This document shows, in pieces, positions 45,260 to 58,100 of a stretch of DNA of 64,000 nucleotides. Position 1 is the first letter of the stretch. The number at the start of each line of letters is the position of its first letter. A program made the position numbers and the translations under genes. The notes under the pieces were generated by a model. It searched no databases, was not told where the DNA came from, and saw nothing but the letters and a program-made list of their open reading frames with translations. This DNA is from Dryomyza anilis (taxonomy: Eukaryota > Arthropoda > Insecta > Diptera > Dryomyzidae), in contig OX638131.1 in NCBI GenBank assembly GCA_951804985.1, forward strand, positions 40,800,044 to 40,864,043. The letters run 5' to 3'.

Positions 45260-46290
45260 ATCAAACGCATTAAACTAGATGTTGATGTGCGAAATGCACT
45301 TTTAAATTGTACTAGATTAATGATAAACTTAAAAGTTAGATGGCGCTTCTCGCTGTCTCCAAATTTATCTGTTCATTCATCTATTCTTTAAATTCATTCT
45401 TTTAGTTTTCATTATTCGTAGCTTTAAGTTTTTTCGTTCACTTCTTGAACTACTCCAACCCAGAAAGGTAATAAAGAAAATCTATGAAGCAAATCTAAGG
45501 CATTTTCTTATTTCTAAAACCATTCCTACTTCCATTTCCTGAGTGTCTTAAACTTTTGAAAAGTCAAGACACTTAAAATCATTGCAGATTTCCTAGGCTT
45601 CTTCATCATTAAAAAATCGGTTTTATTCTACAAATTCACACTAAAAAAGTGGATAAGTCATCAGTTGGAAAATGTTATTAGCTTTTCAAGAAACTATAAA
45701 TAAAAAAAATCGGATAAAAAATACAGAAGCAGTGATTTAAACAGGCATCCATCGTTCTTAAAATAATCGCAAGAGATGTTAAAAACTTTATTAAAATAAA
45801 TTTTAGATGGGAATCGAACTTTTGCGTTTAAAGTGTTTTAGGCTAGGCGTGACTGATGAAATATAAAACGATTATTAAACAGCATCCTGTTTAATAATCA
45901 CTGCTTCTCGATTTTCTCATTCAATAGAACATTTTCAATCAAATTCTACAAAATGTCATACAATACATACCCAAGAAAACGAATAGAGGATGAAATATTT
46001 AAATACCCTATTAAATTTTCGGTCCAGGAATATGAAAGAGATGTGCGGTACCCACTTAATCTTAGATTAGTCAGCTATGCTAAAGTAATTCTCGTTAAAA
46101 GTACCTACATAGTATCAAATATATTTTATTTTGTTAAACCGTTCAATCTATAAGACTGACACTGAGATCTGTTCTATAAACTCCACTTTTCCCCATTTTC
46201 TATACATTTGATTTTTGAACTGTAAGATTTATAATCTAGCCGAACCACCGACCAGAGAGAGGCGCCACCTACGGAACGCCTGTAGCAAAC
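45260..46290. other. Intergenic DNA
   Basis: Holds text shared with 33960-34060, a 13-bp-stem hairpin GATTATTAAACAG/CTGTTTAATAATC (45870-45899) and a 66-codon ORF (45953-46153) in fair start context ('acaaaATG'), without recognisable motifs. No gene is claimed. Confidence 0.35.
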
Positions 46291-46640
46291 TTTTTTCTAC
46301 AGTGCACAATGATCCGTTAAGGTTACTTTTGCAAATGTACGCACACATGTGACTGCATTTATTATGCAGCGCATGCAACGTTTTGCATTTTTGTGGTACC
46401 TTTTTTTTGTTGGCAAAAGAAAGTTGTTGGCTGTGAACTTTTCGAAATCATATGCAAATGAGCGCAAAGTAACACAAATTTCATGGCTGTTTTGCATACG
46501 AGCTGTGCAGCAGAAGCAGCAGTCTGTACGCGCAAGGGAGTATAGCATATGTGGCCCAATTGTTGGTCCAAAAGGTGGCTGTTTGGCTGACAGCGCTGTC
46601 AAGCGATAAGCAAGACCCACGACCAAGTTATGAGCAGCGC
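46291..46640. other. GC-richer unexplained stretch downstream of Hrs
   Basis: Less AT-rich than its surroundings, with overlapping ORFs on both strands (86 codons + and 109 codons -), neither with a recognisable motif. It lacks TE signatures. It may be regulatory or part of an unrecognised exon. Confidence 0.3.
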
Positions 46641-46737
46641 GTTGCTAACTTGCCCCATAAAATTGCAATTTCTGAGCTAAAGTTATCTACAGCAGAGTAA
46701 CAAATGCTTTGGGTTTAAGTGGACTTCATGTCAAACG

Positions 46738-46747
46738 TTTATTTATT
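46738..46747 (-). terminator. Poly(A) signals of Hrs
   Basis: Two overlapping TTTATT hexamers on the + strand (AATAAA on the - strand) lie about 150 bp past the Hrs stop codon. Confidence 0.6.
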
Positions 46748-46893
46748 TAAATTTCTTTTGATGCACAGTAAACCGGCTACAATTTCATGGAATGCCAACA
46801 AATAATTGAATAAAAATACAGTTTATAGTTTAATAATAGTAGATAATATGATTAGATATAAAGACGCACGCTCGCCAGTTAGCTGAGTTCAGC

Positions 46894-49800
46894 TCAATCG
46901 AAACATATCAGCTCTGCGGTGGCGGGCTCCTCGGGCTCTGGCTCTGTTTGAGGCGGTGCAGGAGCTGCTGCCAATGCGCTTGCTGTCTGCATGTGTGTGT
47001 TGGTATGAGGCGGAGCGGCAGCTGGCGGCATTTGTGCAACGCCCGTTGCGCCGGCGGCTGGCATCTGGACAGTTGTCGGTATTGGAGGCTGTGTCTGTAC
47101 CACGTTCTGACGCTGCAGCATAACATGTGCTAATTGTGGCGCATGTTGCTGCTGTTGTTGTTGTTGCTGTTGTTGTAATGCCGGATTCTGCTGCATATGA
47201 TTGCCTGGAATTAAACAGTTTTATATAGTTGAAAAAGTTTCACAGAAAAATGCTTAAAAAAAATCAATTAACCTGCTAAACCATTATCTGGCATGTTGAG
47301 TGCGCCAAAGTGTTGCTGCTGCTGCGGCGGATTACCGCCCATTGCCATCATCGGACTGTTGGGCGGTAACATACCATGCTGTCCGTGCAGCAACATAGCT
47401 GCGTGCTGCGGTGGCGGCTGCTGTTGCGGCGGTGGCATATTGTGACCGGGCATTGCTGGTGGCATGCCAGGCGCATACATGCCGGGCAGTGCAGTGGACA
47501 ACGGACCCGGCGAATTCGGATTGTACGCATACGGATTGTACGGATTATTTAGCTGATGTGATGGCGAACCGACGACACCCGTTGGGGGCATAAACGGAAA
47601 TGCTGTCTGTCCCATGCGATACTGCACCTTCTGCTGCTCCTGGCGCAGTTGCATTTCGCGCTCCTGTTCCTGTATGCGCTGCAGCGCCAACTGCCGCTGA
47701 TACTGCAGGTACTCCTGCTTCTTCTTGCGCATGATCTCCAGCTTCTGGGCCATCTGTATTTGCCTTTGGCGCTCCTGCTCCTCGGCGATGCGACGCAACT
47801 TGTCAATGTGCTCCTGGCGCAGCACGTCAAGTGCGGCGCGCGAGTCTTTTATCTGCGCCAATTTGTCCTGCAGCTGCTCGTACCACATGCGTTTGTCGTC
47901 CATGTCCTTGATGTAGGTCAACTGTTGCGAATGCAGCGAGGTCAGTGTCATAAAGAGCGTCTGCACGGAGCTGTCGTTGGCGATGCTGCGACCGCGATTC
48001 GAATTGGATTTCATGCGATTCACAAATATCTCAACCTGCGTGCGCATGTTGGCGGCAAACTCATTAATTTGCAGCTCATTGGCATTCTGCGAAGGAGTAG
48101 CATTTAAATCGTTCTTCTTTTTGCTCTAAAAATCTTTAAAAAATTGGCAGCTCGTTTACCTTGGGTAGCGTCACCTGTTGCGGTTGTGGCGTCGGCATTG
48201 GACTGGGCGCTGATGGGCTCGCCATCGGTGAGTCAGACACTTTGCGTTGCTCCCAGTAACCGCGATTCAGATACTTGGCCAGATCCGGGTTCTCCTCTGG
48301 TGCGGCTGGCACTGATTCAGGACTTGGCGAACGTTGTTGCAGACGGTAGCTGGCAGCAGCAATTGACTGCAAAAATCAAAATTTATTTTACGTACCTACT
48401 GCGTTTATTATACACAGTGTAAATAAAAACAACTTTAACTTAAGCTGTTCGTTGACACAAACAATTAAAGCGTTTTATTTTCGACTCATATTCGTGACTC
48501 AATCAAAATACGACTGATAAGATATAAAAAACACTCACATGCTGTTGTTGATGTTGCTTCTTTTGCTCAGCCTCAGACTGACTCAGCGCTAAGGCCAGTT
48601 GCAACTCCTCCTCCTCCTTCATCTCTTCCTCGGTTTTGCGCGGCGGCGGCGTCTGTGCGGCAATCAGCGTGATTGAAAATAAAGCGCACATAAATATGCG
48701 TTAAATTAAATTTTTGTTATCGTTTCGCTCACCTGCACCTGCTGCGCCAGCGAGCTGTTCAGATACTCAGCCGGCAACTCGCTGTCGGCGGCGCGCACAT
48801 TGGTCTTTACACCAGCGGGACGTTGCAGCTGCACGAAGCAACCGTCGCAAACGCGTACCTTTAAGAAAAATCAATAAAACCCATAGATGCAATGAATAAG
48901 AAGAGCATTTGATACGCACATCCTTTTCGATGCCGTATTTGGGCAGCGTGCATTGCTTGGACGAGCATTGACTGCAGAAAACCTGGCCACAGTTGCGGCA
49001 ATGATGCTTGCGATTGGTGAACGAGAACTCGGTGCGGCAGCGATGGCACACATTGCCGTCCGCCCATGTGGGTGCGATGTCTGCGGTGAACATGGCATCG
49101 GCCTCCTTGAATTCGGGGAACTTGTGACCCTTGGCTTTCAGAATGTTCATTGTATCCTACGAAAGGACGTATATATTTAAGTTTGAAAAATAAAACCCTG
49201 ATATCTAAATTAAAGAAAAATATGAAAAAACAGAAACGTGAAACATAATACCGGAACCGTTTAGATTTTTGGAACCGGAATCGTTAGTAGAAATGTGTGG
49301 AACCGGAGCACATATATTTTTATCTGCTTGAAATCGGAATCGCTATTTCAAAAATATCGGAACCGGAACAGATATTATAGTCCCTATCAGGGATTTTGGA
49401 GGCACGGGCACGACAGCAACTAGCACGCACGGACATTTGCACGCACGAACTCATATTTTCGGGCGTGACACGGAAAAAGCACGGCACGGCACGCGCCCAT
49501 CTCTAATATTTAATAACTTGCTGTCTGTTAAATTTTAAATCAAGGATTGAAACCTAAACGTCTAGAAAAAATAACTAAAAACTAATAAACCTAAAATGTT
49601 TAATAACAAAAAAACATAAATCTAGAGATGCGAACGAGACGATAAAATTCCAGATCACGTTCAATTCCGTCTCGGAACTTTGGTAGATGCGACGAGATTC
49701 GAGAAGGAATTCCATTTTCGAGGATTTCGATTTATGATTTATTGTTTTGAATATTACTGCCTCAAAACTTAACCACTATTTGTTATAGTAATTTAATGTT

Positions 49801-52089
49801 GAAAAATAATAAAATATGCATTAATGTGCTAATGTAGCATAATTTGATAGATACATATGTCTAAATATTCAATATTCATAAATTTGATCAATGCTTCACT
49901 CAAAAATGAGGCGAGTACATTTGGGTGGTATAAAAAACAAAAATTCGAAATAGTTATGTTCCCACCCGAGCAAATGGTGCTCTATAGACTAAATATTAGT
50001 TCTCAGATAACCGTTTGGAAAAAAAATTTGTTCATCCATCCCAAGCTGATATTGGTTTCACCATATAGATATAATATCCATATATAGGAAAGTTTTTTGA
50101 AACATAACGTGTCCGCCGACCGTTTTTTAAATACAGAACAGTTTTTGACTAAAAAACAATGAAACATAATTTTATCGCATTCGGACATTATTTTTCAAAT
50201 TACCGTATATCTGGACAGACAGATAGATTGACGGACAAACGGACTACCATACAACGTGGCAAAACCAAACCTACAACACCTCCTTCGGGGAGTTATAATA
50301 TCCGAACAAACTCAATATACTCTATTAACCCATGGTTTTTGCGAAATGTTTTTTTTTATTTCACATAGCACATATTTGAGTGGCAGGAGCTGAAGATTTA
50401 AAAAAATATATTTTCTTTAAATAACAAAAAAAAATCACTTTAGCGTTAATTTTAAATTCTTCTTTTAAATTCTTCATTTTATGTAACTACTTAAATTTTC
50501 ATAATATCGAAAAGCATCACTTTATGAAATTTTATTAATATGAAATTGAACTTTTATAACAGTCGGACCTTCAAACAAAATCAAAATTCATTATTGTTGA
50601 TATACTTTTGGATTTTTTTTTTTGACTGATTATTTAAAAAAAAAGACTCAATAAAATCCCTGACGAAGCTGACAAAAACGTCGAAAAGAAACGTCGGAGA
50701 AAAATTAAAAACAAATAGACCAAAAGAGGTCTATTTGTAAATTGGTCAATATTAAAATACACACAAAATTCATTATTGTTTTTTGGGAAATAACATTATA
50801 AGCCACATTACTTTCACGAAATTCAAATTTTCACTCCAAATGCCAATTAGTCAGAATTTAAATTATTAAATTTATCATTTTTATTAATCGATTGATTAAT
50901 CGCACATTTCTAATTTTTAATAAAATTCTACCCACTTTGTAATGCATATATTCTAAAAAATCGATATTCGAATTCATTGCAATTAGATGTAAATAAAATA
51001 TATAATTTGAAGTGACGCAGTACGGGTTTTGCGTTTCGCTACCAATCCCTCGTTAAAATATTAAATTCTCAACTTGAACTTCATCATCCTCGAAATTTAT
51101 TTCTTCCTCGGAACAACTCATGATATTTATTAGTTAGACTGTGAAAACTTCAAACCGACGCTATTAAAGTGTTGACGCAAACTGTTGGGTTCGGTGTATA
51201 TAGCACAAATTATTTTTAATTAAATTAGTAGCAGAAAGTCTGTTTCTTCTTCTTTCTTAAAATAAAAAAGTAAATAAGTACAATGCCAACATTATCTTTA
51301 TGATGTTAAAATAAAGTGCAAATTAATTTAAATGAACACATATTTTAAGAGTTGCGACAGTTGACCGAAATTTAAATATTTTCAGCATCTTATTAATATT
51401 GCATTATAAAAAAAAAACTTTTGAATATCACATATATATTATATATTTGTTGAACTCACTTTAATTGCCTGATACTTTTCGTACGAACGGAAGGCGTTCG
51501 CCCACGTCTGTACCAACTCCAGCATTTTCTCACGCACAGTTGCGTGTAAGGTTTGCTCTAGAAAGCCGCTGAACAGCTCACAATTTTCCTTGGTAAATAT
51601 TTCTTCCTGCATCGGGGGGCCGCAATTCTTGACAACGCTCTCCAGCACCAGCAACGTATACAAAGCAGTATGCGGATTTGGCGAATTCATCTTCTTCTTG
51701 ATGGCTGCGAATGCATTCTTCGGGCTGTTTTATAATATAGAGAATAAAAAAAAAGGTTTACCCAAGATATATTTATCACGGTTAATTATTAAAAACATAC
51801 GTAACATCCTTTTGGTTGATTTCATCGCAAATCAACAATATTGTCGGCCAGTCAGGCTCCAGTCGCAAGTGACTGGTGGCGTTTTCTACGGTTTGAATAA
51901 ACAATATATTAAATTACATTATACCAAAGATTGCTTTGTTTATTTGTAAAATGAATACACATCACTGAATTGCAAGTTTGCATTTAATTGATGACTCATT
52001 TCCTCCTTGCTATTTTACATTAACTTTATAATTTGCACTTTTTTTATATTTAACTTACCTAGATTCTTATCAAAATTTGTGCGAAACAT
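46894..52089 (-). CDS. Hrs: Hrs: ESCRT-0 subunit, VHS-FYVE-UIM protein, complete
   Basis: Nine coding exons on the - strand, all with GT/AG sites and matching phases: 52089-52059, 51885-51801, 51724-51460, 49156-48920, 48858-48733, 48652-48539, 48366-48160, 48086-47273, 47204-46894; about 729 aa (fly Hrs is about 760). The start MFRTNFDKNLEN has an in-frame TAA 21 nt upstream. Domains: VHS, residues 1 to about 145; FYVE, about 158-218, with WADG, RKHHCRNCG and RVCDGC, which binds PI(3)P on early endosomes; a UIM in EEEELQLALALSQSEA, about 261-278, which binds ubiquitin; a PSAP motif at about 337-340 for Tsg101; a long coiled coil, about 415-512, for STAM; a Pro/Gln-rich tail with a nine-Gln run; and a terminal clathrin box LICFD. 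Role: with STAM it sorts ubiquitinated cargo into multivesicular bodies. The 2.3-kb third intron holds TE fragments. Confidence 0.96.
49225..49505. mobile_element. Truncated hAT-type MITE in Hrs intron 3
   Basis: Matches the right part of the element at 6509-7253: 'ggaaccgtttagatttttgg', 'tagtccctatcaggga', 'ttttggaggcacgggcacga', 'gcacgcacggacatttgcac' and the end 'gcgcccatctcta'. The left end is missing. Confidence 0.65.
50095..50310 (-). mobile_element. Degenerate DINE-1-like fragment in Hrs intron 3
   Basis: Inverted family B words: 'aattttatcgcattcggaca', 'ctggacagacagatagattg', 'acctccttcggggagttata'. The rest of the intron (50310-51459) is AT-rich, with a small hairpin 'caaatagacc'/'ggtctatttg' at 50708-50739. 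Confidence 0.45.
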
Positions 52090-54189
52090 ATTTTGTAGAA
52101 GTATTTGTTAAATTACAAACAATTGTTCGCGAATATTTTGCGTAATTCCAATTAATAAAATTTTCACAAGATTTTGTTATTTTTCTTGTCCAGTTACTTT
52201 GACGTTTCTGGGCGTCGATGCAGCTGAGGCCAGAGTTGCCAATTCCATGAGAATATTCCCGTGTTAGCATATATGCCAAATTTGTAGGAAAAATCTATTT
52301 TCTGATTTTCGAATTGTTGGTAAATAAATTAACAGCCTAATGTCGTCATGACACTGGCTTTTTTAGCAATTTAAAAAGCACATAAATTGTCGAGTATTGT
52401 GTGAATGAAACATCATTTAATAAAAATAGACAAATACATAAATTTCGAGTTGTCTGATAAATCATATTTCAAAAGTCAAAATTAAAAACAATAACTAATA
52501 TTTAATTTGTATTCGTACTTCTTCATTGCGAATTTATAATCGTTTATAAATTCGCAAAACAACAATTAATTAAATGTATGTGAAACTCTTGCTGTTAATG
52601 TGAATAGTGAAATAAATCTAGTAGTGTTTTGTGTTTCTGGCGTGTTCTTTTGTTATTCGGAAGCATTTTATAGCTTCCACTCACTAGGATTTTTCTTCAT
52701 ATAAATGCTCCTTCAGCTGTTTGCATTCGAATACACCAAAAACCATGCTAAAAACAAAGATCCAAGTCTTGCTGATCATAAATTATAATCTCTTTTCCAA
52801 ATTGTATTTATTTTGTTTTTTAATTAATTTGACATACAATTAAAAAGTAAACAAAATCAAAATATGTTATCAAATTTTCAGACCGAAAATTGAAATTGTG
52901 CTGAAAAAGTATGAGAACCTGAAACTTTTTAGCCACTTTTTATCTGACATTTTGAACTTGTTCAAGAAATTTAACTTACTTTTCACAATTTCCGTTTATA
53001 ATCGGGACGTTTCACACTTATTGTGAAAACGTACATAATATATTTTTCTCCTTTTATTGCAACTTACTAGAAACTTTTTAAGCATGAAAAAAAGCCAGTG
53101 TCATAACAGCATAACCAATAAACTAAAAAAAGACGACTTTAAATATAATAGCAACCTTTTTGTACAATTTTCTCAAATATTTATTTGTTAAAAAACAGAA
53201 ACTATCTCTGAAGTCGGCTTAATTACATTTATTGGTTTGGCTGGAAATCTGTTCAGATTTTTTTAATTTCGCGTCAATTTTTTATTTTCGCTTTTTCATT
53301 CATGAAAGTTTTTTCTCACAGGTATCCATTTTTTGTATATTTCTTAATATATATATTTTGAACATCGAGATTGTAACAATATTGTCGGAAATGACAATAT
53401 ATTTCTGAGAATGTACAATTTTAAGTAAAAAAAAGTGTCTGTACGAGCCATCATTCAAATACATAGCTATGGCAAAACAAAAAAGAAGCTAACCACACGG
53501 ATGAATGGTATTGTGTGGCTGGTCAATAAATGTCTACGTCGACACAAATAAATTTTAAAATTAAATTTTGGTCATAAAAGTATTTGGTATGCAACTTTTG
53601 ATCATAAAAATTGTCACATGAAGTAGAAAATACCCCACGTAGTACAAAGCACGTAAATAATATTTTTTTACATATGTCTGCGATGCATATGTAAAGTTCG
53701 ATCAGAGTAGAATCTTTTGTTGATATTTTATGTACAAAAATGTGTGGCAACCTTGCAGTCGCTGTCTTTGCGATTGTAAAAGATTTCAGTATATTGTAAA
53801 AGATTATTCCAGGGATGGTTAGTATGAACATTGAATTTCGTTAATTCGGATTTTAAAAGAATCTTTTCTAAGAGGGGAGGTCCCCATCCAATAAGAAAAC
53901 AAAATACTAGATAACATCTAAACGTACTATGAAAAAAATAAATAAATTTATATTATATACAAGGTGTATTAAACAAGGTGAGGAAAGTATAAAAACTGCT
54001 CTCTTTGTTTATTTTGAGGTTGTTTTTTTTTGAAAGATTACGCAAAGAGTCGTGGTACTTTTAAAACAACACCTCACTTTTAAAAGATATAACGGCTGAC
54101 TATTCTAATATCGCTTGTCCGAAGCTTTACCAACGTCGAACACACGTATATTTGGGAGAGGATGATAAGGTGTCTTAAGCGAGGAATAG
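52090..54189. other. Hrs upstream region and intergenic DNA
   Basis: The Hrs 5' UTR and promoter must lie just right of 52089, but I can place no TATA or initiator. GC-richer text at 52190-52260 is the likeliest promoter-proximal part. The rest is AT-rich without recognised features. Confidence 0.4.
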
Positions 54190-54290
54190 AATTTTTTATA
54201 AGTTTTAGTGTTGTGAGTTTTAGTATCAATGTGGTGAGTTTCGGTGTGGTCAATTTGGGTATGGTGAATTTCAAAGTGGTGAGTTTAAAA
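54190..54290 (+). repeat. Diverged block of the 'gtgtggtgagtttt' minisatellite
   Basis: Five to six units such as 'agtgttgtgagttttagt', 'aatgtggtgagtttcggt' and 'aagtggtgagttt', related to the array at 17865-18120. Confidence 0.55.
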
Positions 54291-54992
54291 AATTTGGGGT
54301 GATATACAAATATTGTGAAATATTTTGATATCTCTATAAGGATTTTCGACATATAGCATCTGAAGCAAAAAAATATACGATCAACGGACATGCCTTCCCT
54401 ACCATACAAGCTGAACTTGATTTAAGGCATTTACGAAACTATTTAATTTATAGTTTGGACTTTTTTTTTGTTGTATAGTACTAATATTATATCAAAGTTA
54501 CGTCAGAAGTGGATGTTTTCCGCACACATTAACATTTCAATGGAATATATTTCAATAAAAATTCACGTTCCGCAAACCAATTTTTTATGGTAATGGAGCA
54601 TAACAAATGTTAAGTAAAATATTTGAATCATTTTTCTTTAGTTAAGTTCAATTAATATGCTATGACATATAAATTATACACAATATTAATCTTTATTCAA
54701 AATGTTTATTTCACCTTTAAAGTAATATTTAAATTGTTATATACATTCTTAAATTATGACATTCAATTGAATTATATAGTTAAGATAAATCGTAATATTA
54801 ACCTGATTTGTCCTAGTTGTATTTTTAGTTAGTTCTACAACGATTCCACTTGCTTATGTTATAATATTTACATAATTAACATGCGTAGCAAGTATAGATC
54901 CTTTACATAAATAATTCAAATTACATTTTCATTCGTTTTGGGATTTTTTTTAACATTATCATTTTATAACTATGTAAACTAAATATATATTT

Positions 54993-54998
54993 TTTATT
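54993..54998 (-). terminator. Poly(A) signal of the ABCG gene
   Basis: TTTATT on the + strand (AATAAA on the - strand), about 118 bp past the stop codon at 55116. Confidence 0.45.
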
Positions 54999-55115
54999 AT
55001 CACACTCCCAGCGCTGATCAAAATAATATCCATTAGAAATTTCAATATTCAAATAAAATAAAAATTGAAATCCACTCAGACAAATATCCACCGGTTCTTT
55101 AACGAATCGTCGAAA

Positions 55116-58100
55116 TTACTGCGAAATTTTTCTTTTCAAAGTAAAATAAGCAACAAATTTAAATGCTGCTATTTGTAACATTAATATCAAGATATTTAAG
55201 CCATAATTTCCATTTTCCATACCGAAATTTCGAAGTACGGTAGTTGCATTGCTGAAAATTACAAACAAAAATGAGTATCATAAATATAAGATTATTGTTC
55301 TAACTTACTTAAAATGACAGTATATGACGTTCGATGGACATACAGTATTTTCTCGATTATTTGAATATACTGCCAGCACAAAACATTCCAGGCCATAGCG
55401 AATGGGAGAGAAGTACGATATAAAATACATCACTTTTGACATGTGCGTTAATAATATTAAGAATCCGGAATAAATAAGCATGAAGCATGTTAGTATCGCT
55501 CCAATAAAGGTGCCATTCTAAAATAAAAATTAAATTGTGTAAGTAAATAAAAGAATAATCATCAACAAAATATAAATTTATGTTCCAGAAGTAAATACAC
55601 TTTTTCAAAACAAAATTGAACTAAACGGAATAAAATAAAAACAAATATTTAGTAATTAATTAAAATATGAGTAAAAATTACTCATCTTTCAAAGTTAATA
55701 CTTTAATATGATACTTTTTGTTACTTTTTTAATCACGGATAAAAAAGATTTTATTGAATATGATTAAATGAAATTAACAAAAAACTGTTTGCCATTCATT
55801 ATAATACTGTTTATAAAGCAAATTACCATTTTTTCTACATAACGTTCCGAACATACATGCGATCCCTGCAAAATTCCGTTGGAATAATAACGCTATTCTT
55901 TCAATTTATTATACTGAATAAAACATAATTTTCTTTTCTAGAATTTGTTGAACAAATTTAAAAATATAGTCTTGTGATGTAGTCGGGTGCCCGTAATACA
56001 CGGGTATTAATTTTTCGAACTACCCGTGTAGTTCTTTAGTTTTTTCGTCTGACCGTTTGTTCATATGTCTGTTCGTCCATTTGCTAAATGTCGTCTGACC
56101 GTTTGTTCATATGTCTGTCCGTCCGTTTGCTTAATGTCGGAAAATGAAAAAAATACCGATAACTTTTACCCACCCGTTTCTGACCAACTCCAAAATTAAA
56201 CAAAGGAACGACAGACATATGAACAAACAGTCAGACGAACAAATGAACTATGGGTGGTTCGAATTGTTAATACCTGTATATTACGCGTATTTTAACTACC
56301 CAGGTATTACACAGGGTTTCAAGCGTCCGGGAACCCGGAAATACTCGTGTGTAATCGAGAGTTCTGATTGAAACAGCCGGATGAAATTTCGGATAAAACA
56401 TTGGCATTCATGTTGTTCATTGCTGCTGCATGCTTTTGTAATTCTTGTTAAATATGCATGCAAATATAAAATATATTAGCAGAATCTGTCGTTTATTATT
56501 TTTTTAATCGTTACCTGTGTTTATCTACAAATGTTTTGATTTATTGTTTCATTTTTATTTAATTATTTTTCTATGTGACAGATTCACATTCATAAAAAAA
56601 AATTAAAATTCTATTTTTATTAACAAGAAGAATATCTTAGCCATTATAAACGATGTTGTAATTCAACAAGACTACATGTGTTTGAATTAATAAGAATATT
56701 GTTGCAACAACAGGAATATTTTTATAACAGAAATGTTTTTTAACAGAAATTTTACAAAGCTGTTCTTGTTAACAGTACAACAATATTTTTTTGGGTGTAT
56801 TCATATCAGGGATGATAAATGAAAAAATCGATATTGTAAAAATTATTGAAAAAAAATTGTACTAAATGAAACCAATGGGTCTAGCGGTCTAGCGAATGGG
56901 TCTAGCGGTGAACGAGAACAAGACGAAGTTTCTTGTGTCAACAAGCAAAAAAGAGTCCGTGCGTCTTGGACAAAAAGCTGATTTTGACACCCACAAGTTC
57001 GACATTGTGAAGGACTTCGTCTATCTGGCGTAAACAGCAACAACGACGTCAGCCTGGAGATCAAACGGAGAATAACTCTTGCCAACAGGTGCTACTTTGG
57101 GCTCAGTAGGCAATTGAGAAGCAGAGCCCTCTATCGCCGGACAAAAATAACGCTCTACAAGTCACTCATCATGCCCGTCCTACTTTATGGTGCAGAAACA
57201 TGGACGCTGGCCTCCACCGATGAGAGAGTACTGGGAGCGTTCGAGAGAAAGATTCTCCGTAAAATCTTTGGCCCTATCTGCTTTGCTAACGAGTATCGAA
57301 TCAGGATGAACCACGAGCTGTATGAGTTATTCGACGACATTGACATAGTCAAGCGCATCAAGATCCAGCGGCTTCGCTGGCTAGGTCATGTCGAACGAAT
57401 GGATGAAAACACTTCAACCAAGAAGGTGCTTGAATCGAAAATCGAAGGTGGACAGCGTAGAAGAGGGCATCCAAATCTGCGTTGGAAAGACCAAGTTGAG
57501 GACAACCTGGCAACGCTTGGTATTTCTAACTGGCGTCAGCGCGCGCAAAGCAGATCCGACTGGCGCGGCTTCATCTCAGCGGCCAAAACCGACCCACGGT
57601 TGTAAGGGCCATTTAAGTATTTTCGTTTTCACCAACATAAATTATTTTACTTCCGGTTAGAACGATATTGTAATAGATTTTCTGTCATATCTGGCAACTA
57701 ATTGACATAAATAAATTAATTCAAATTGAATTTTTCATATTTAAAATTTCATGAAATTGTGAATTTGTTTGTCGTCATATTTGGTTATTGCGACGACAGA
57801 TTTGCAATCGCAATAGACCCTTTTTGCTAATATTTCTATTGCCATTTACCTTCTGATATTTTGCGACATTGCATTTTGGTATTGACGTCAATATTATTTT
57901 TGATTTTTGACTTTTAAACAAATTCACATTACTTTTTCAATAAGAGCGCTACAAAAAGTTTTTTTCAAGGGTTTTTCAACAGGGACGCTACAAAAGTAGA
58001 GCGACAGGGACAGCAAACGACGCCATATCTTTTGACATTTCTCTTCAGTAAGGTTTGCCATTTCATGATGGAAAGATAAACGAGCCAACAACGAGTCGAT

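Noticed and set aside
47649..48107. 152-codon ORF on the + strand
   Set aside because: Shadow of the Hrs coiled-coil exon, produced by its Gln/Glu codon bias.
50620..50745. 'acgaagctgacaaaaacgtcg' text as a named LINE tail
   Set aside because: The resemblance is a few words only; no ORF or tail structure supports it.
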